Origin: Viola odorata | Taxonomy: Eukaryota; Streptophyta; Magnoliopsida; Malpighiales; Violaceae | Assembly (NCBI GenBank): GCA_963691705.1 | Contig: OY829539.1 | Span: 51,310,327-51,374,326, forward strand | Length of the DNA: 64,000 nucleotides | Direction of reading: 5' to 3' | In this document: positions 11,615 through 23,973 of the stretch, piece by piece | How the letters are laid out: each line of letters opens with the position of its first letter | How positions within the stretch are numbered: position 1 is the first letter of the stretch | Program-made: the position numbers and the translations under genes | Notes under the pieces: model-generated | Database searches by the model: none | Told to the model about the DNA's origin: nothing | What the model saw: only the letters and a program-made list of their open reading frames with translations

Positions 11615-13579
11615 ATGGCACCTAAAACTAAAAAGCCTGCCCGCAAGAACGCTGCTGGACCTAAACCGGTGGACACTTCCAGCCCCGTTCCTTCCATATC
11701 TAGATCCCAGTCAGCTACACCAAACTCGACTTCATACAAAACAGTCACACCACCGTCTGTCAAGCCACGTCCCATTCCCTCTCCTACGACGGTCTCACCC
11801 ACAACCGTGGAGCAGATCAGAGAGTTCACCCCGGTGGAGGACGATATAGAAGTCACAAGCTCCATTCCTCCGACCATGACGACCACTAGAGGTGGCCGTA
11901 TGGTGAAGCTCCCCCCTGGATCGTCCATGGCCAAGTCCAAATCCAAAAAGCCCTCTACATCAGCCAAGCAGTCACCCCTTGACGCGGTCGTCGATCGTTT
12001 CCTAGCTCCTCAGCCTGCCTTAACGGTGGAGGAGGTCCTCAAGGACATCCTAGTCTCTGACGAAGAAGCCGAGGTCATTGAAGACCAAGCAGATATGGGT
12101 ATTGGCCAGGAGGATGAGGTCATGGAGGAGGGAACGGGAGAAAGTGGAGAAGTTGAGGGAGACGAAGAGGAGGAAGATCTCGAGGCCCAGAAAGCAGCCG
12201 CGGTAAGATCAGCGGCTAAGAAAGGGAAGTCCAAAGCTGAAGCCAAGCCAGAGAAGCCAGCTGTAGTTGGTACACCAGTTAGTCTCAAGAGGAAACTGTC
12301 AGCCACCAGTGCCGGCAAGCCCTCGAGTTCCAAAAAGCTTCGGGCCCCCGAAACAGATGAGGATGTCGAGGTCGAGACCCCAGCGCCTTCATCCATCCCC
12401 AGATCCAGCTCGCAACAGGTGACTTCTGACCTTTTCTCACCCCATGAATGGATTGTCTTTAATGATAAACCTTCTCTTGACAAGTTAACTTTGCTGAATT
12501 CCAAGGGCGTTAGCTCATGTGCGTGCCTGGATTTTGATTTTCTTGCTAAGATGGGCATTGAGTCCAAGATCAGGGAGTATGTGGCCAACATTGGTTGGGA
12601 GTCTCTGTTCTATTTGGAGCACCCGACCTTTGTTGAGCTTTCCCTCGAGTTTTTCACTACTTTTTGGGTGGATGGCACTTTTAGGCCCAAGGGCAAGGTC
12701 GGTCCAAATTCCTCTACCCCTGGTTTGATCAATTTTAGGCTAGCAACCAAATGGGAGCATCTGACACTGGGTGAATTTAATTGCTGGTTAGGATTTGTCA
12801 CTAAGGATGAACTGCACACCCCTTTGTACAAGAATGCCTTAACTGTTATCCCTACTATTTTTGATGCCACTGCTGCTTTTCGTGAGCTAACCAATAAGCA
12901 TACTGTTAAGTATGATCCTAAGGGTAGTAAAGCCCATGAAATAGTTGACCCTGCATTGCGTATCCTACACCGGTATCTAGCCCTCACCTTTTCAGCAAAA
13001 TTTGGTTCCTCGGGATAGATATCTGTGCAGGAACTTTTCTTTTTATGTTGCATGAAACACAAACGTAGGGTCAATCTAGGTTTTTGGGTAGCTTCGGGCG
13101 TTTTGCATGTATTAAATGGTGGTTGTGGGCCTATTTTTGGATCCCTTATCTCTCTGTTTGCTGTGAAGATGCGTAACATTGACCTGGCTACTAGTAACCT
13201 TTCTGAGCCCCTGGCATTCAAGGATTTGGATATCCGAACCTTGGATGTCATGGGTCATTTATGTCTCTCACGTGGTGTATTGAGTTTTTACCCAGGTTGT
13301 GCCCCAGCAGCGGAGAAGGTTTTCGGGACCAAGAATGGTGGCATCTTTGACTATCCAGATCTTTCGGACCCCCGCTCCAATGCCATTCCTCCAGCCTCCG
13401 AAAAACAAGTGCCCCAAACGGAAGCAGCCCGACAAAGCCAGAATGCGGCATCAGGAAGCCAACCCCCGACTCCTCTCATCGTCTATGACCCGACCCAGAC
13501 GAGACTTCTCCAGCTTATCCTGCGGGAACTTCAGGCTTTGACGGCTGAAGTTGCCCGCAGAAATTTGCCGCCCCAGTAA
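11615..13579 (+). pseudogene. Athila 3' ORF (env position) of element A, one internal stop
   Basis: The ATG at 11615 follows a CT-rich leader. The frame runs 655 codons with one in-frame TAG at 13016-13018. The first ~270 residues are Lys/Pro/Ser/Glu-rich and look disordered, with NLS-like basic clusters (KKGKSKAEAKPEK, SLKRKLS). A globular core follows: GIESKIREYVANIGWESLF, LSLEFFTTFW, LGEFNCWLGF, DPALRILHRYLALTFS. After the stop it continues with NLGFWVASGVLH and GSLISLFAV. The core is shared with the 3' ORFs of B and C and resembles the Athila ORF-1/putative plant transposon protein group. No membrane segment is evident, so an envelope role is not supported. Confidence 0.85.
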
Positions 13580-15253
13580 CCCACCCCCGAACATTTTCAC
13601 CTCTCCAGCCCCCGAAAGGGGCACTAAACAATTTTACTATTTTTACTTTGTACTGTACTTATATTTCTTGAACTCCTTCTTATACTCTCCTCGCATTGAG
13701 GACAATGCGCTGCCTAAGTGTGGGGAGGGAATTATTTATGCGTTTTGCTTGTGTGATTGCATGCTTATTTTCACGTTTGCTGCATGATTGCATGATCTTC
13801 GGATTTTATTTTTAGCCTTGCTAGGAAAATTTTCCCACTATCAGTTTTCAAACCCTCATTTTTGGCATGCGTTTTTCAACTTTCGATGCATAGAAGAAGC
13901 ACGACATCCATAACACCTACGCCTGAACATGCATTTTTAGACCTGCTAGCCCTTATATCCATATCTAGGCCACGACACCAGTAGTCATAATTTGATCCCG
14001 TGAGCATATTTGATCTTCATGCCCTTTTATTTTTGAGAAAAAATGCTTAGCTAGGCACAGTCTAGGTTTGCATGATATCCCTGGGTATAGTCACTGTTAG
14101 GACATTGGAAAGCTTAGAAATGACAAAAAACTTCGCATCAATGTCTCTTTCTTTCTCTTCCCCTCCCCCCCCCCCCCCCCCCCTCTCTCTTTTCTTTTCA
14201 AGCCCCCGACATTCCCCTTCTTTTCATACTCTCTCATAACCATTCGCCTTTTCTTGATCCTTTTCCTTGGCAGGTGAGGTAGCGATTATTGAGGGCAACA
14301 TCGAGGGCTAGATACCTAAAGTGCGCAGACAAGCCCAAGTGTAGGGAAGGAAAACAAAAATAAAAGACTTCAGAGCAGAAAGCAGGAATCTAGGGCAAGA
14401 AAAGCAAAAGCTCGAAAGAGTTTTGAGCCCTAGACCATTCATACAATTCGAGCCCCAGAAACATTCAAGTGTGGGGAAGCGAAAAAGAAGTCACCATCGA
14501 TGCTGGAAGCAGATCAAGGGCGAGCGCTGAGCGGAAGATCAAAAGTTTCGCGCCCTAGTAGAATCATCTCGTGCCATCTCCTTTACTCGAAAAAAAAACA
14601 TTTAAATTTCAAAATAAGAGGAGAAGGGCTCCGAACGTCCAAGTAAAAGCATCCGCATCCGAAGCCTCAATAAGAAGACTTTCCTGCCCCCGAAAGAAGA
14701 CCTTTGTCTAGCCCCCGAATCATCTCGTGCCCTCGATGAAAGCTGCCTCGCCACTTCGCTTTTCTCAGCCAAGGGATCCAACCAGGTTTTGCCTGGTTCT
14801 TTCTTTTCTTTCCTTCTTTTCTCCCCTCATTTCCCTTCTGTTCATCTCCTACTTCTCTCTTCCACCTTTCTAGCTCTTTCGATCCCGTTTCTTTCTTCTT
14901 GCTGATGCGATGCTTTTCCGATTGTTGATTACCCATGCATGTGTTCTACAGTACTCGGATTGACGTGCAAACCATGCCTGTGTTGTGTTATTTGCATTCA
15001 TAAGTGGTAGCCTAAACACATATTTTATTCTGAGTATGAGTGCAAATACATAACTTTGTGAGGACTGCTGGTGAATAGGCTAGATATGGAAAAGTCTGGT
15101 TGATAGGGTCGTTATTCTATCAGCCGGATGTAGGTGCTTTTCTAGGTCTGGATTTGTTCTGGTTGGGTGTAGCTTGTAGGATGGCGTGCCAATTCTAGGT
15201 GTTGGGAGTTGATTATGTATGTTTAGGAATGAGGTGACTTTCCAATTTTGTTT
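13580..15253 (+). other. Long non-coding 3' region of element A
   Basis: About 1.7 kb without a convincing ORF. It contains the internal hairpin/purine module (13692-13729), a pyrimidine tract with a long C run (about 14160-14190), two further purine blocks AAGTGTAGGGAAGG (near 14337) and AAGTGTGGGGAAGC (near 14467), and several CCCCCGA family motifs (13601, 14201, 14684, 14701). Confidence 0.7.
13692..13729 (+). promoter_or_regulatory. Internal hairpin plus purine tract (second-PPT-like module)
   Basis: CGCATTG-AGGA-CAATGCG (13692-13709) forms a perfect 7-bp stem with an AGGA loop. Five nt later comes TAAGTGTGGGGAGGG, which matches the PPTs at the 3' LTRs of B and C. The same module is at 32725-32762 (B) and 54517-54554 (C). 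Confidence 0.7.
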
Positions 15254-15291
15254 ATGCTCGAGGGCGAGCATAGGGGCAATGTGGGGATGTT
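15254..15291 (+). promoter_or_regulatory. Terminal hairpin and polypurine tract of element A
   Basis: ATGCTCG-AGGG-CGAGCAT (15254-15271) is a 7-bp perfect stem. It is followed at once by AGGGGCAATGTGGGGATGTT (15272-15291), the PPT that abuts the 3' LTR. Confidence 0.75.
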
Positions 15292-16919
15292 TGATAGCAC
15301 GTTTCATACTCTCGATTTTACCCTCCTTTCTAGCCCTTTCGGGGGCTCGATGTCGCTATTTGACCCTCATTTCAATCTTATTTGCAGATTAGCATCAAAG
15401 GAGGGAAAATGACGAGAAGAAGCGATTTTATAGCATTTCTGAGGACTTCCATTTTCCAGGCCTAGAAGAAAGAATGTCGTCAAGACCTCGACGCGAACCA
15501 GACCAGTGCGTTGTCTCAAGGTCTCGACAATTCTGAGCCCTCTTCCAAAGAAAGCATCTTCTGAGATCCGCACGGAATCCCATGCATTTCCAGAAGGCAT
15601 CAGGGGTGTCAGGAATCCCAGAATATTCCTTTTGCAAGGACATGTGCTGTCACGCCCTCATTGCCCTTAGCTGTTTTTGTCTCCTAGCTAGTTTAGGCTA
15701 TATAAGCATAGTTTTAGGGTTTTTGTAAGGACGGCTGTTCCAAGGATAATTTCTTACATTTGTTTCAGCATTTGTTTTCTGGGGATCATCTCCTCTTCTC
15801 GATCAAGAGCAGCCATTGTCAACAACTTTCCTCTTCGATTATTTAATTAATCTATCGGTTTACTCTACTCCCCTTCTACTTTCTTTAGTTTATCATTGTA
15901 TGATTCTATCTACCTACCGTTTATATTATAGCATGAGTAGCTAAATACCCCTTTCTTGGTGAAGGGTGTTCCACGGGTTATAGAGTTCGGCTAAGAGGTC
16001 TAATGCATGCTTAACATATTCTCTTGTGACACATAACTATTTACCGATTTAATTACATGCTTGTCTAGAAATGTTAAGAGCTTGATCATCTTTTAGTATT
16101 TCTGCATGAGTAACGTCATATTCCAGGGTTATAACTGACGCGAAGCCCTGGAGTTTGAGCAGACACCTAGGGGAGGCAGCGCGAGAGGCCTCACCTAGGG
16201 GTAAATAGTTATCTAGGGTATGCGATAAGAGTCTGACAAGCTGAGCTATCGCGCCCTAGATCTGTCTTACCTCTCCTTCATGGGCGTTCTGAATTTAGCC
16301 TCCCTACTTCGAGCCCGTGACAGGCCGGAGGGTCAAGGCTACCTTCTGATGACAAGGGAGGTAGCTGGGAGGATGGTTGAACGTCAAGGTCACCTCATAT
16401 GTGGAAACGGGGGGTGACTTTTATCTACGAAGGTAAGCAGGGGATGCGGTGTGGAAACACGGTCCCTATAGCAGATCTGCACATGAGTCTGGAAAACCTC
16501 TGCACCAATGACTAGCCGACCTAGAAAATAACCCAAGGGAGCACCTTTCGCTAAGATCTCGTCCTATTTGATTAATATCTTTTTCATTACTTTTCTTGCA
16601 TTCGATCTGTTTACATCTCTTGGTCTGAGTTACAATTTACATCTCTTGCCCTGGATTACGATTTACTTTCGTGCCCTAGATAAGTACTTTCCAATTCTGT
16701 TTTGTTAGCTCCCATACTCTGCGTTGATTAATTTATTAATCAACATAAAACCCCCCCTTTACTGTTACTTTGGTTAGATCTGTTGCGTATTGCCTTGTCA
16801 TACATACTCACTAGCAATTCATTCCTTCAATCTCTGTGGTTCGACCCTGTCTTGCTCTGTACACATTAATTTGTGCATTTAGCCATAGGATAAATTTAAG
16901 TATATTTGACTGACGATTA
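15292..16919 (+). repeat. 3' LTR of element A
   Basis: 1,628 bp, starting TGATAGCACG and ending GACGATTA (terminal CA mutated to TA). It is nearly colinear with the 5' LTR. The TATA-like box is at about 15699-15707, and the B-box-like GGTTCGACCC at 16838-16847. The TSD GATAT follows at 16920. Confidence 0.95.
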
Positions 16920-17071
16920 GATATTGAAAATACCTGGTAGCTGTTGGTCACGTTCATTTCCCTTCTGTATTTTTTCTTAGGTAGGGAAACATTGATTGAT
17001 TAATCAGATGAAGTCCCGTTCTGGGCTTTTCTCCTTTGATCAGTGGAGAAAAAACACTAACTTACTCTAAT

Positions 17072-17500
17072 CTTGCAAATGGAAAAACAATTGATAAAAC
17101 GGAAAGAAGAGTGAATCTGAACTGAATAAATACGTGATTGAGTAATAGATTTATTCAATTTTAATAATAGGTAGGTTAATTAATTAAATAAGTGGTTGAA
17201 TAATAGATATATTGTAGGTAATCTTGAAAACGGAAAAAAAAATTGATAAAACAGAAAGAAGAGTGAATTTGAATTGAATAATTATAGAAGAGTGGAGTTA
17301 TTAGTTTTGTAATTTTGTTGGCGATGCTTTGTAGTTTAGGGTTTAATAGGTAGGTTAATTAATTAAATAATCAATAGATTTAATAAGTAGATTAATTAAT
17401 TAAATAAGTGATTGAGTAATAGATTTATTCAATTTTAATAATAGCTAGGTTAATTAATTAAATAAGTGGTTGAATAATAGATATATTGTAGGTAATTTTA
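17072..17500. repeat. Tandem duplication of a ~150-bp AT-rich unit
   Basis: Unit 1 (about 17072-17222) and unit 2 (about 17223-17500) both start CTTG(C/A)AAA(T/C)GGAAAAA and end GAATAATAGATATATTGTAG. Unit 2 has about 130 bp of extra sequence in the middle. TTAATTAATTAAATAA recurs several times. Confidence 0.75.
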
Positions 17501-18250
17501 TAAAAATTAAAAGTCTATTACACCCTTAAAATTTTTTAATAATTAAAGGGTATAATAGTAATTTAAAGAAATAAGCCTCTTCGTGCTTTTTATATAGTAT
17601 AGATTATTATTCAATAAAAATGAGAAATGTAAGCGATTTATATCTACAGAGAAGCTAACTCGATAATTTATAGTCAAATTAATTTGATTTTATGAGCTTC
17701 ATTTTTTATTATTATTTTTTTTTTTTTGTGTTCAGCTAAATCTTCTAAAAAAAATTTTTGATTCTTCTTTTATAAGATAAGTCTTAGCGTATATATCTTA
17801 TTTATTTTTTTCTCTCTTATAAAAAAGAAGTGAATTGGCTTGTTTATACACACACCGGTGGTAAAGAAGCATTTCAATCAATTAAAGAAACACCTAGCTG
17901 GATTTGAACTAAGCAAAAGGTGATTGGGTGTTCAGTAGATTTATTATCAATTTGATAGTGGTTCTTTCTTATTTGTTATATTTTATTCGTAAATGTGCGT
18001 ATTTAAAGTATATGCACGATAAATATATAGAAAGTACTAAGTAGAAAATTAATGTAGATATACTTAATTAATACAAAAATTGAATACAAATATCTAGTAT
18101 ATATGTTATATATAAATTTGCCTTAAGAAAATCAATCAATAGAGGGAAAAAGAACAAAATAAAGGAAAATAATAAAGAGAAAGTATGGATAACATTAGAG
18201 TTTAGGTATTAGTCAGGAGATAGTATGATAACCTTGTAGGTAGGAATGTA

Positions 18251-18516
18251 CTCCCTCTGTCCTTTAATAATAAACGTTTTAGAATAGTAGAAAATTGAAA
18301 ACAATGATCTTTGATCTTATTTTATTCTACATTGTTTCATTTTTTTTCTAATTTTCACTCAAATTATTACACCGTCATCAAATTGGGTTGATGCATAATT
18401 TTTTTTTATTATTTGCACAAAATATATACTTCAAAAAAAATAAAATGACAAATATTATGAACAGTAAGAATCCATAGAAAAATGACAGTTATTAAAGAAT
18501 AGAAGAATAGAGAGAG
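18251..18516. mobile_element. Stowaway-like MITE (Tc1/mariner)
   Basis: 266 bp, beginning CTCCCTCTGTCCTTTAATAA and ending, in reverse complement, CTCTCTCTATTCTTCTATTC, with TA on both sides. The CTCCCTC terminus and TA target duplication are typical of Stowaway elements. It has no coding capacity. Confidence 0.75.
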
Positions 18517-19251
18517 TATTATTTCCAGCAAGCACGTGGACAAGAAGTGATGTTAAGGTTAGTAGATATGTTTTGTGTCATAAGTGGAGAAGACCTAATG
18601 GCCACAATCAAGGACAAGCCTACCAACATGGGTAACAAAATGGATATCATAATGTAACCGGAATTGTGAAAAATGACAGAATAACGTAACGGTCGCGATC
18701 ATTATATTTACAATTGACTTATAAATACTATAAATGTATCATCATCTAAAAATTATTACTATTTGTCATTAAATAAACATAAATTGTTAAAAGTTATCAA
18801 ATTTTTACATAAACTATATATCTAGTACTTTACATACTAGTTAGAAAAAAAAAACAATTTAACTAAACTCAAAGATGTAAATTTGGATCACTTTAACCGC
18901 ACTAATTTTATTACCAGAACCTCACTAGATAAATTAGACACTTATAGATATGCTGATTATTAGACTTATTGAAGTTTTTCAACTCAATTCTCATTTTAAA
19001 AAGATAAATTAAAAATTAAAAACAATAATTAGTCATATATTAAGTCATAATTTATAACGGTTCATCAACGAAAAACAGTAATAATTATTGTATAAAAAAG
19101 AGTTCACATGAGATATAACGGAAATGACAGTAACAAAAGATTAAACTTATGTTACAAATTGGGCAATATTTAAAACCATGCCCACCAATACTCTCTGCTT
19201 GGTGTTGTGATATACTTATTTCCCACACAATTTTTTATATATATACAACAT

Positions 19252-19410
19252 GGGATTCGAATCTGAATCTAAATTTCTGTTGATATTTTTGTCACCAAGA
19301 AGACAATCATTGAAATACATGCTCATTGGGTTGGATCGAATCTGGGTTCAGATCTCTATTGGTATTTTTACCACCAGCAAGACAATCATTAAGTTACATG
19401 TTCATTGACT
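19252..19410. repeat. Direct duplication, ~78-bp unit
   Basis: Two diverged copies in tandem share TCGAATCTG, TTGATATTTTTGTCACCA or its variant, AAGACAATCATT and ACATG(C/T)TCATTG. No function is apparent. Confidence 0.65.
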
Positions 19411-20685
19411 TCCCACCCAATTTAAGAAGTGATTATTTTTTTATTTTTTTATTTTTTATTTTTGATGGACAGTGGTGAGATTTGAACATAAGTTCGAGAC
19501 CTTATAGATACATTTATCACGAGTAAAACAACCAACGAACAATATTTTTTTTATTTTTTTAAAGAACTATAACTTTCTTTTTTCATGGGAACTCGAAGAA
19601 ACGTGGCAAAACAAAGGTGAACAAAACTTCCTATCCTAACACTACTTAAAATTTACATGTCACGTAAATAAAACGATACTTAAGCAAACCAAATTTGACT
19701 TTCCAATTAATGGTAGGCTTGATTATCTCTTAAACGCATCTTAATAGATTTACACGAGAGATAATCAGCATGTACAGGCCACACAATCTTAAAACTCAAT
19801 CACTAATATTACTAAACTCTCAAATACTGCCTTGTAGTATACGTGTCAAGCTCCTGAATAAACTAGAGCTCAAACGTGTGGAAACAAACTGGACCGCCTC
19901 TTTGTATTGTCGATCTCTCATTGGCCTTCGTCGTATTTAAAAATGAGAAAATATACAAAATTTCCAAATATGGTATAAACACAGCACTGTACATGTACAT
20001 GTACTTTTTTGTTTCTGGCCAAAACACTCACCCAACAAAGTGGCAAAAGACGTACATCAGAGCTTTCGATCATTTGCTCGTGGTGCAAATCTACCTGTCT
20101 ACTAGGGGAGACATCACATGATAACCTTTGGCCCCTCCTCCTACAAAATTATATAGTGTATTCGATATTTTAATCTATTCGGTTATTTTAATTTACAGCC
20201 TTACTTTTACGTGTTTTAACATACAGACAAAAAGATAACAACAGAAATGAAAGATTAATTATTTATGAAATTGTAGACTATAAGGGAGGGAGAAATTGAT
20301 AATTTTTTAGTGGGTTAGCTAAGGTTCGAGAAAGGATAGGAACAACAAGTACTGAAGTACATAAACACGAATGGAGGAGGATTTGGTCAAAAAATTATAA
20401 ATGTTTCCTATGCAGATATCAAAGGATGTCTTGTAAGGTAAATGCCATTAAGGAACAAGAAATTAATTAGATGGGTCATCAAAGCACCATCGATCGAGTT
20501 GTATCATTTCCGTCTCGATATAATTTTTTTTTTTTGGTTGTGGGACTCGAAACTTATAATTTTAAGACCCTTTTTTTCCCAAAGAAAATAAAGTTTTAGC
20601 TGATTTAGTTTATGGTGCTTTAATATAATATTGATTGTTCATCCTTAGTTATGTTGGGAGAATCATATAGTATTAATTAATTAGA

Positions 20686-20848
20686 GGTTTAATGGCATTT
20701 TACCCCATGAACTTAAATGTGTTGTTTAAGTACTTTTATATACTAATGGTTTGTTTAATACTTCATTATACTTATATTTTTTTTGTTTAATTACCTCTTG
20801 TCGTGACAAAATATTAATTAACGTTCAAGGGTAAAATGACATTAAACC
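20686..20848. mobile_element. Short inverted-repeat element (MITE-like)
   Basis: 163 bp. The left end GGTTTAATGGCATTTTACCC matches the reverse complement of the right end (GGTTTAATGTCATTTTACCC) with one mismatch in 20. The interior is non-coding. The target duplication is unclear because the flanks are both ATTAATTA-rich. Confidence 0.65.
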
Positions 20849-22589
20849 ATTAATTAAAATAGCCAAATTTTCGAACATGACACTAGTCGATTTATGTTCC
20901 ATGCATATACCATTTAATTAATAAAATATTTTATTTATATTTTTTACATATCATATCATGTCATATCTTAACATAATTTTCTAAATTTTAAAATTTATAA
21001 ATGATTTTAATTTAAATTTAGAAAATAAATTGAGTCATATTAGAAAAATTCAGGTTATTATTTAGAATTTTATCATGGTAGGTATTATTTAAAAACCAGG
21101 ACAAACGCGGGACAAAAGCTCCCTTAACCCTGCATAGTGTTCACATGTGAACTATCTGATGTTTTTCCTTATTGAGAAGCACTCGATTCTTTGATAATTG
21201 ATACTAACACTAGTGGAAGTTATGGGTCAGTAGCTATTTACATAATATAGAGTGACAAAGTTACAGTTTAAGTTCGATTGTAATCTCAGATATATAAAAC
21301 CAACTTTGCTATCCCATGCAACCCAAATGGATTAAAACAAAAAATTAATCAACAAAATAGATTATAATATAAAGAAAAATTACAGAGAAAAGTTACGTGT
21401 AACTTCTTCCCGATTCTAATATAAATTAATTCTTTCAAACAAAAAATAATTACCTACAATAATTAAGTTTATACTATTTTGAAACACATTCATTTTCATA
21501 GGTATAATACAAAAAGATATTACATTTATTTACAGCTAAATATAATTATAAGGTAAATAATTATATAATTTAATCAAATAAAAAATGAAACTTAACTTAG
21601 CTTCCACTAGTATATATGAACACTACCCGATAAATAATTGTGAACACTTATATAGAATTGTGTGGCTTAATTTTTAATGTGGTTGAAATTTAATCTTTCA
21701 AATTCCATAACTTATATCATAATTTCTAATTAATTATATAATTTAATTTAATTTAATAGTGCAACCCAAATAATAAGTTTGATGGAAAATAACATCAAAT
21801 TATATAAAATTATTAATTATGACACATATTAATTTTTAAAGTATATAAGGGATACCACATAACATCACATAAGGATTCAAAGATCTTAAATAACTTCCTC
21901 TTAAACTTCCATAAGAGTTTCAAATATTTTTTTTATATTTATATAGATATAGATTTACTTATTAATTGTAAGTTAATTGCTAATAAAGTATCCATAATTT
22001 AGATTGACGGTTAATTAATAAAATGTTTTTTGTTTGTTGTATGATGATGATTCATACCTGAAAATAATGATTTCCTTTTGACCATGCACTCCATGTTTTG
22101 AACAAAGTTCAAACTTGTGCTAAAGAGCCAAAAGCATATAGCAAGGTAATCTAAAAATTTCAAGTAAATTATTTACCTTCGAGTAATAAAAATTCATTCA
22201 TTTTTAATTTGAATACCAAAGTTAAGCACAATAATTAAAATTTACTATTAGAGAAATTTACTTTACGGAACTAAATAATGTTCAAATAAGAATAATCTAT
22301 AAGAGCAAAACGGCCAGATAGTATAACGTGGACATAAAGAAAAAAGAAGTTTTCATCGGAGTAGGAAAAAAATGTGGGAAAAAGAATGATTGGTCTGTGA
22401 GCAATGTGTACCTACAAGCTTAGGTAGTAGGACAAGAAGTCCCTGTCCTGTGGGTGTGACCCAAAAAGCTAAAGGACTGAACTGTAGAGTATATAAAAGT
22501 TTACGCACTGCTAACTTACGCCGCTGATACCGTTATAACTTATATATGACACGAACCCGCTCTCCCATAGACTAACACTGCCAAGCTTC

Positions 22590-23945
22590 TTTTTTTTTCA
22601 ATAGGCTGTGATTATTATTAGAAAAAGAAAGAAAAAGTCATGTAGAGCATGACATTACAAAAAGAAACTGCTGATAGAGCAGCAGACCAGAAACATGGAG
22701 CTGCTGTCAAAACAGCAGAAGAACGCACACTACCTGCCCGCTATAGAAACAACGAAACTACCACGAAAGCAACAAATCAAACTAACCCTCCCGTATGCAT
22801 AGTGCCCCAATCAAAAACCTAGGATGAAGATATCAACATCTGTGTAGCAGAGTAGGAGAACTGAGAATGACGATGACGGAGCCACTGCTGCCACGTAGAA
22901 AAAATGGAGTTAATTAACCGAAACTCGCAGAAGTGATTGTGATTGAAGATGACACTGTTCCGCTGATTCCAAATATTCCAAAGAATGACATATGGCAAAG
23001 TTTTCCAAATTAGCCGCCCTTGTGTCGTCAAGGGACCCAGCATTTCACCCCAACCAGACCAGAGATCCGCGATAGAACGTGGCTCCACCCACCAGACACC
23101 AACCCACTTCAAAAAGAAGCTCCAAATTTTCCTTGTCACTGAACAATGAAGTAGAAGGTGATCAGCAGTTTCCTCCGCTGCGGAGCAAAGGGGACACAAG
23201 CTCTCTTCCTCTTCAAGCATTCTACGCCTACGAAGAAACCCGCGTGTGACAATTCTGTCTTGCATCGCTAACCACACCATATACTCCACACGATGAGGTA
23301 CAAGCTTACTCCAACAAGATAGCAGGACTTCATTGCTTCTAGCGCCATATCGTTTAGTTTCTAGTCCTCTACACATCGACCTTACCGAATATAGACCCGT
23401 GTGATCCAATGTCCACTCGAGATTATCCCGATCAAGCCCCTCTAATGGACTACCCAGCTGGGCCAATAAATCAATTAACTCCTCCTGTTCCCATTCAAAT
23501 AGCTCTCGTCTCCAGCACCACTTCCAAACCCACACCGTCCCTTCCCAAGCCCCAAACTTATCCACCGTGCCCAGCTTATTCTCGGAAAGCGAATACAGCC
23601 GCGGGAATCTGTATGCAAGAGGAGCGTGCAAGACCCAAGGATCCCACCAAAACTGAAAAACAGCCCCGTTTCCAAGCTTCAGCCTAGTATTGGCAGTCCA
23701 GAACCCAAAGATATCCCCACCTCGGTTACAAACCGACACGATGTCTCCCCATACTCTAGAATATTTCACTCTATCTCCCCGCCAAAGATCACCAATCGAC
23801 GTAAAATCATATTCTTTGCGAATGATGGCAGCCCAAAGCTTATTCTCTCCACGGAATAAATTCCAAACCCATTTAAACATTAAAGCTTCATTTCTGGTTT
23901 TTAAACACCTCATGCCCAGGCCCCCAAATCCAGAGGTCTCTTAGC
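22590..23945 (-). pseudogene. 5'-truncated LINE: ORF2 C-terminus with zinc-finger region
   Basis: A reverse ORF (23913 to 22819, 364 codons) opens with NEALMFKWVWNLF and has FQFWWDPW, SCWSKLVPHRVEYMVWLA and a CPLC...HLLLHC finger, followed by ILWNIWNQRNSVIF. This is the C-terminal zf-RVT region of plant L1-type LINEs. A 3' UTR leads to a poly(A) read as T9 at 22590-22598, which marks the 3' end. The 5' side stops near 23945, so the copy lacks endonuclease and polymerase. The open frame is intact over 364 codons, suggesting a fairly young insertion. No target duplication could be identified. Confidence 0.85.
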
Positions 23946-23973
23946 GACCTGGTGGGTCAGTTTGAAACACTTG

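Larger units (their letters stand above)
3856..16924 (+). mobile_element. Athila-lineage Ty3/gypsy element A, full length but decayed (includes TSD)
   Basis: The element proper is 3861-16919, flanked by the 5-bp target site duplication GATAT at 3856-3860 and 16920-16924. In order it holds the 5' LTR, tRNA-Asp PBS, gag-pol, a spacer, a 3' ORF of Athila type, a 1.7-kb non-coding tail with two hairpin/polypurine modules, and the 3' LTR. By-eye comparison gives roughly 36 differences between the two 1.63-kb LTRs (about 2%), so the insertion is moderately old. gag-pol and the 3' ORF both carry stop codons, so the copy cannot encode its own proteins. Empty-site sequence would join 3860 to 16925. 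Confidence 0.95.
16925..22589. other. AT-rich intergenic DNA, no gene recognised
   Basis: I see no coding region here; ORFs are short and compositionally random. It contains a local duplication (17072-17500), a Stowaway-like MITE (18251-18516), another duplication (19252-19410) and a MITE-like inverted-repeat element (20686-20848). The rest is unassigned AT-rich sequence. Confidence 0.6.

Noticed and set aside
19876..20121. 81-codon forward ORF in AT-rich DNA
   Set aside because: No domain, no codon bias, no neighbouring exon-like signals.
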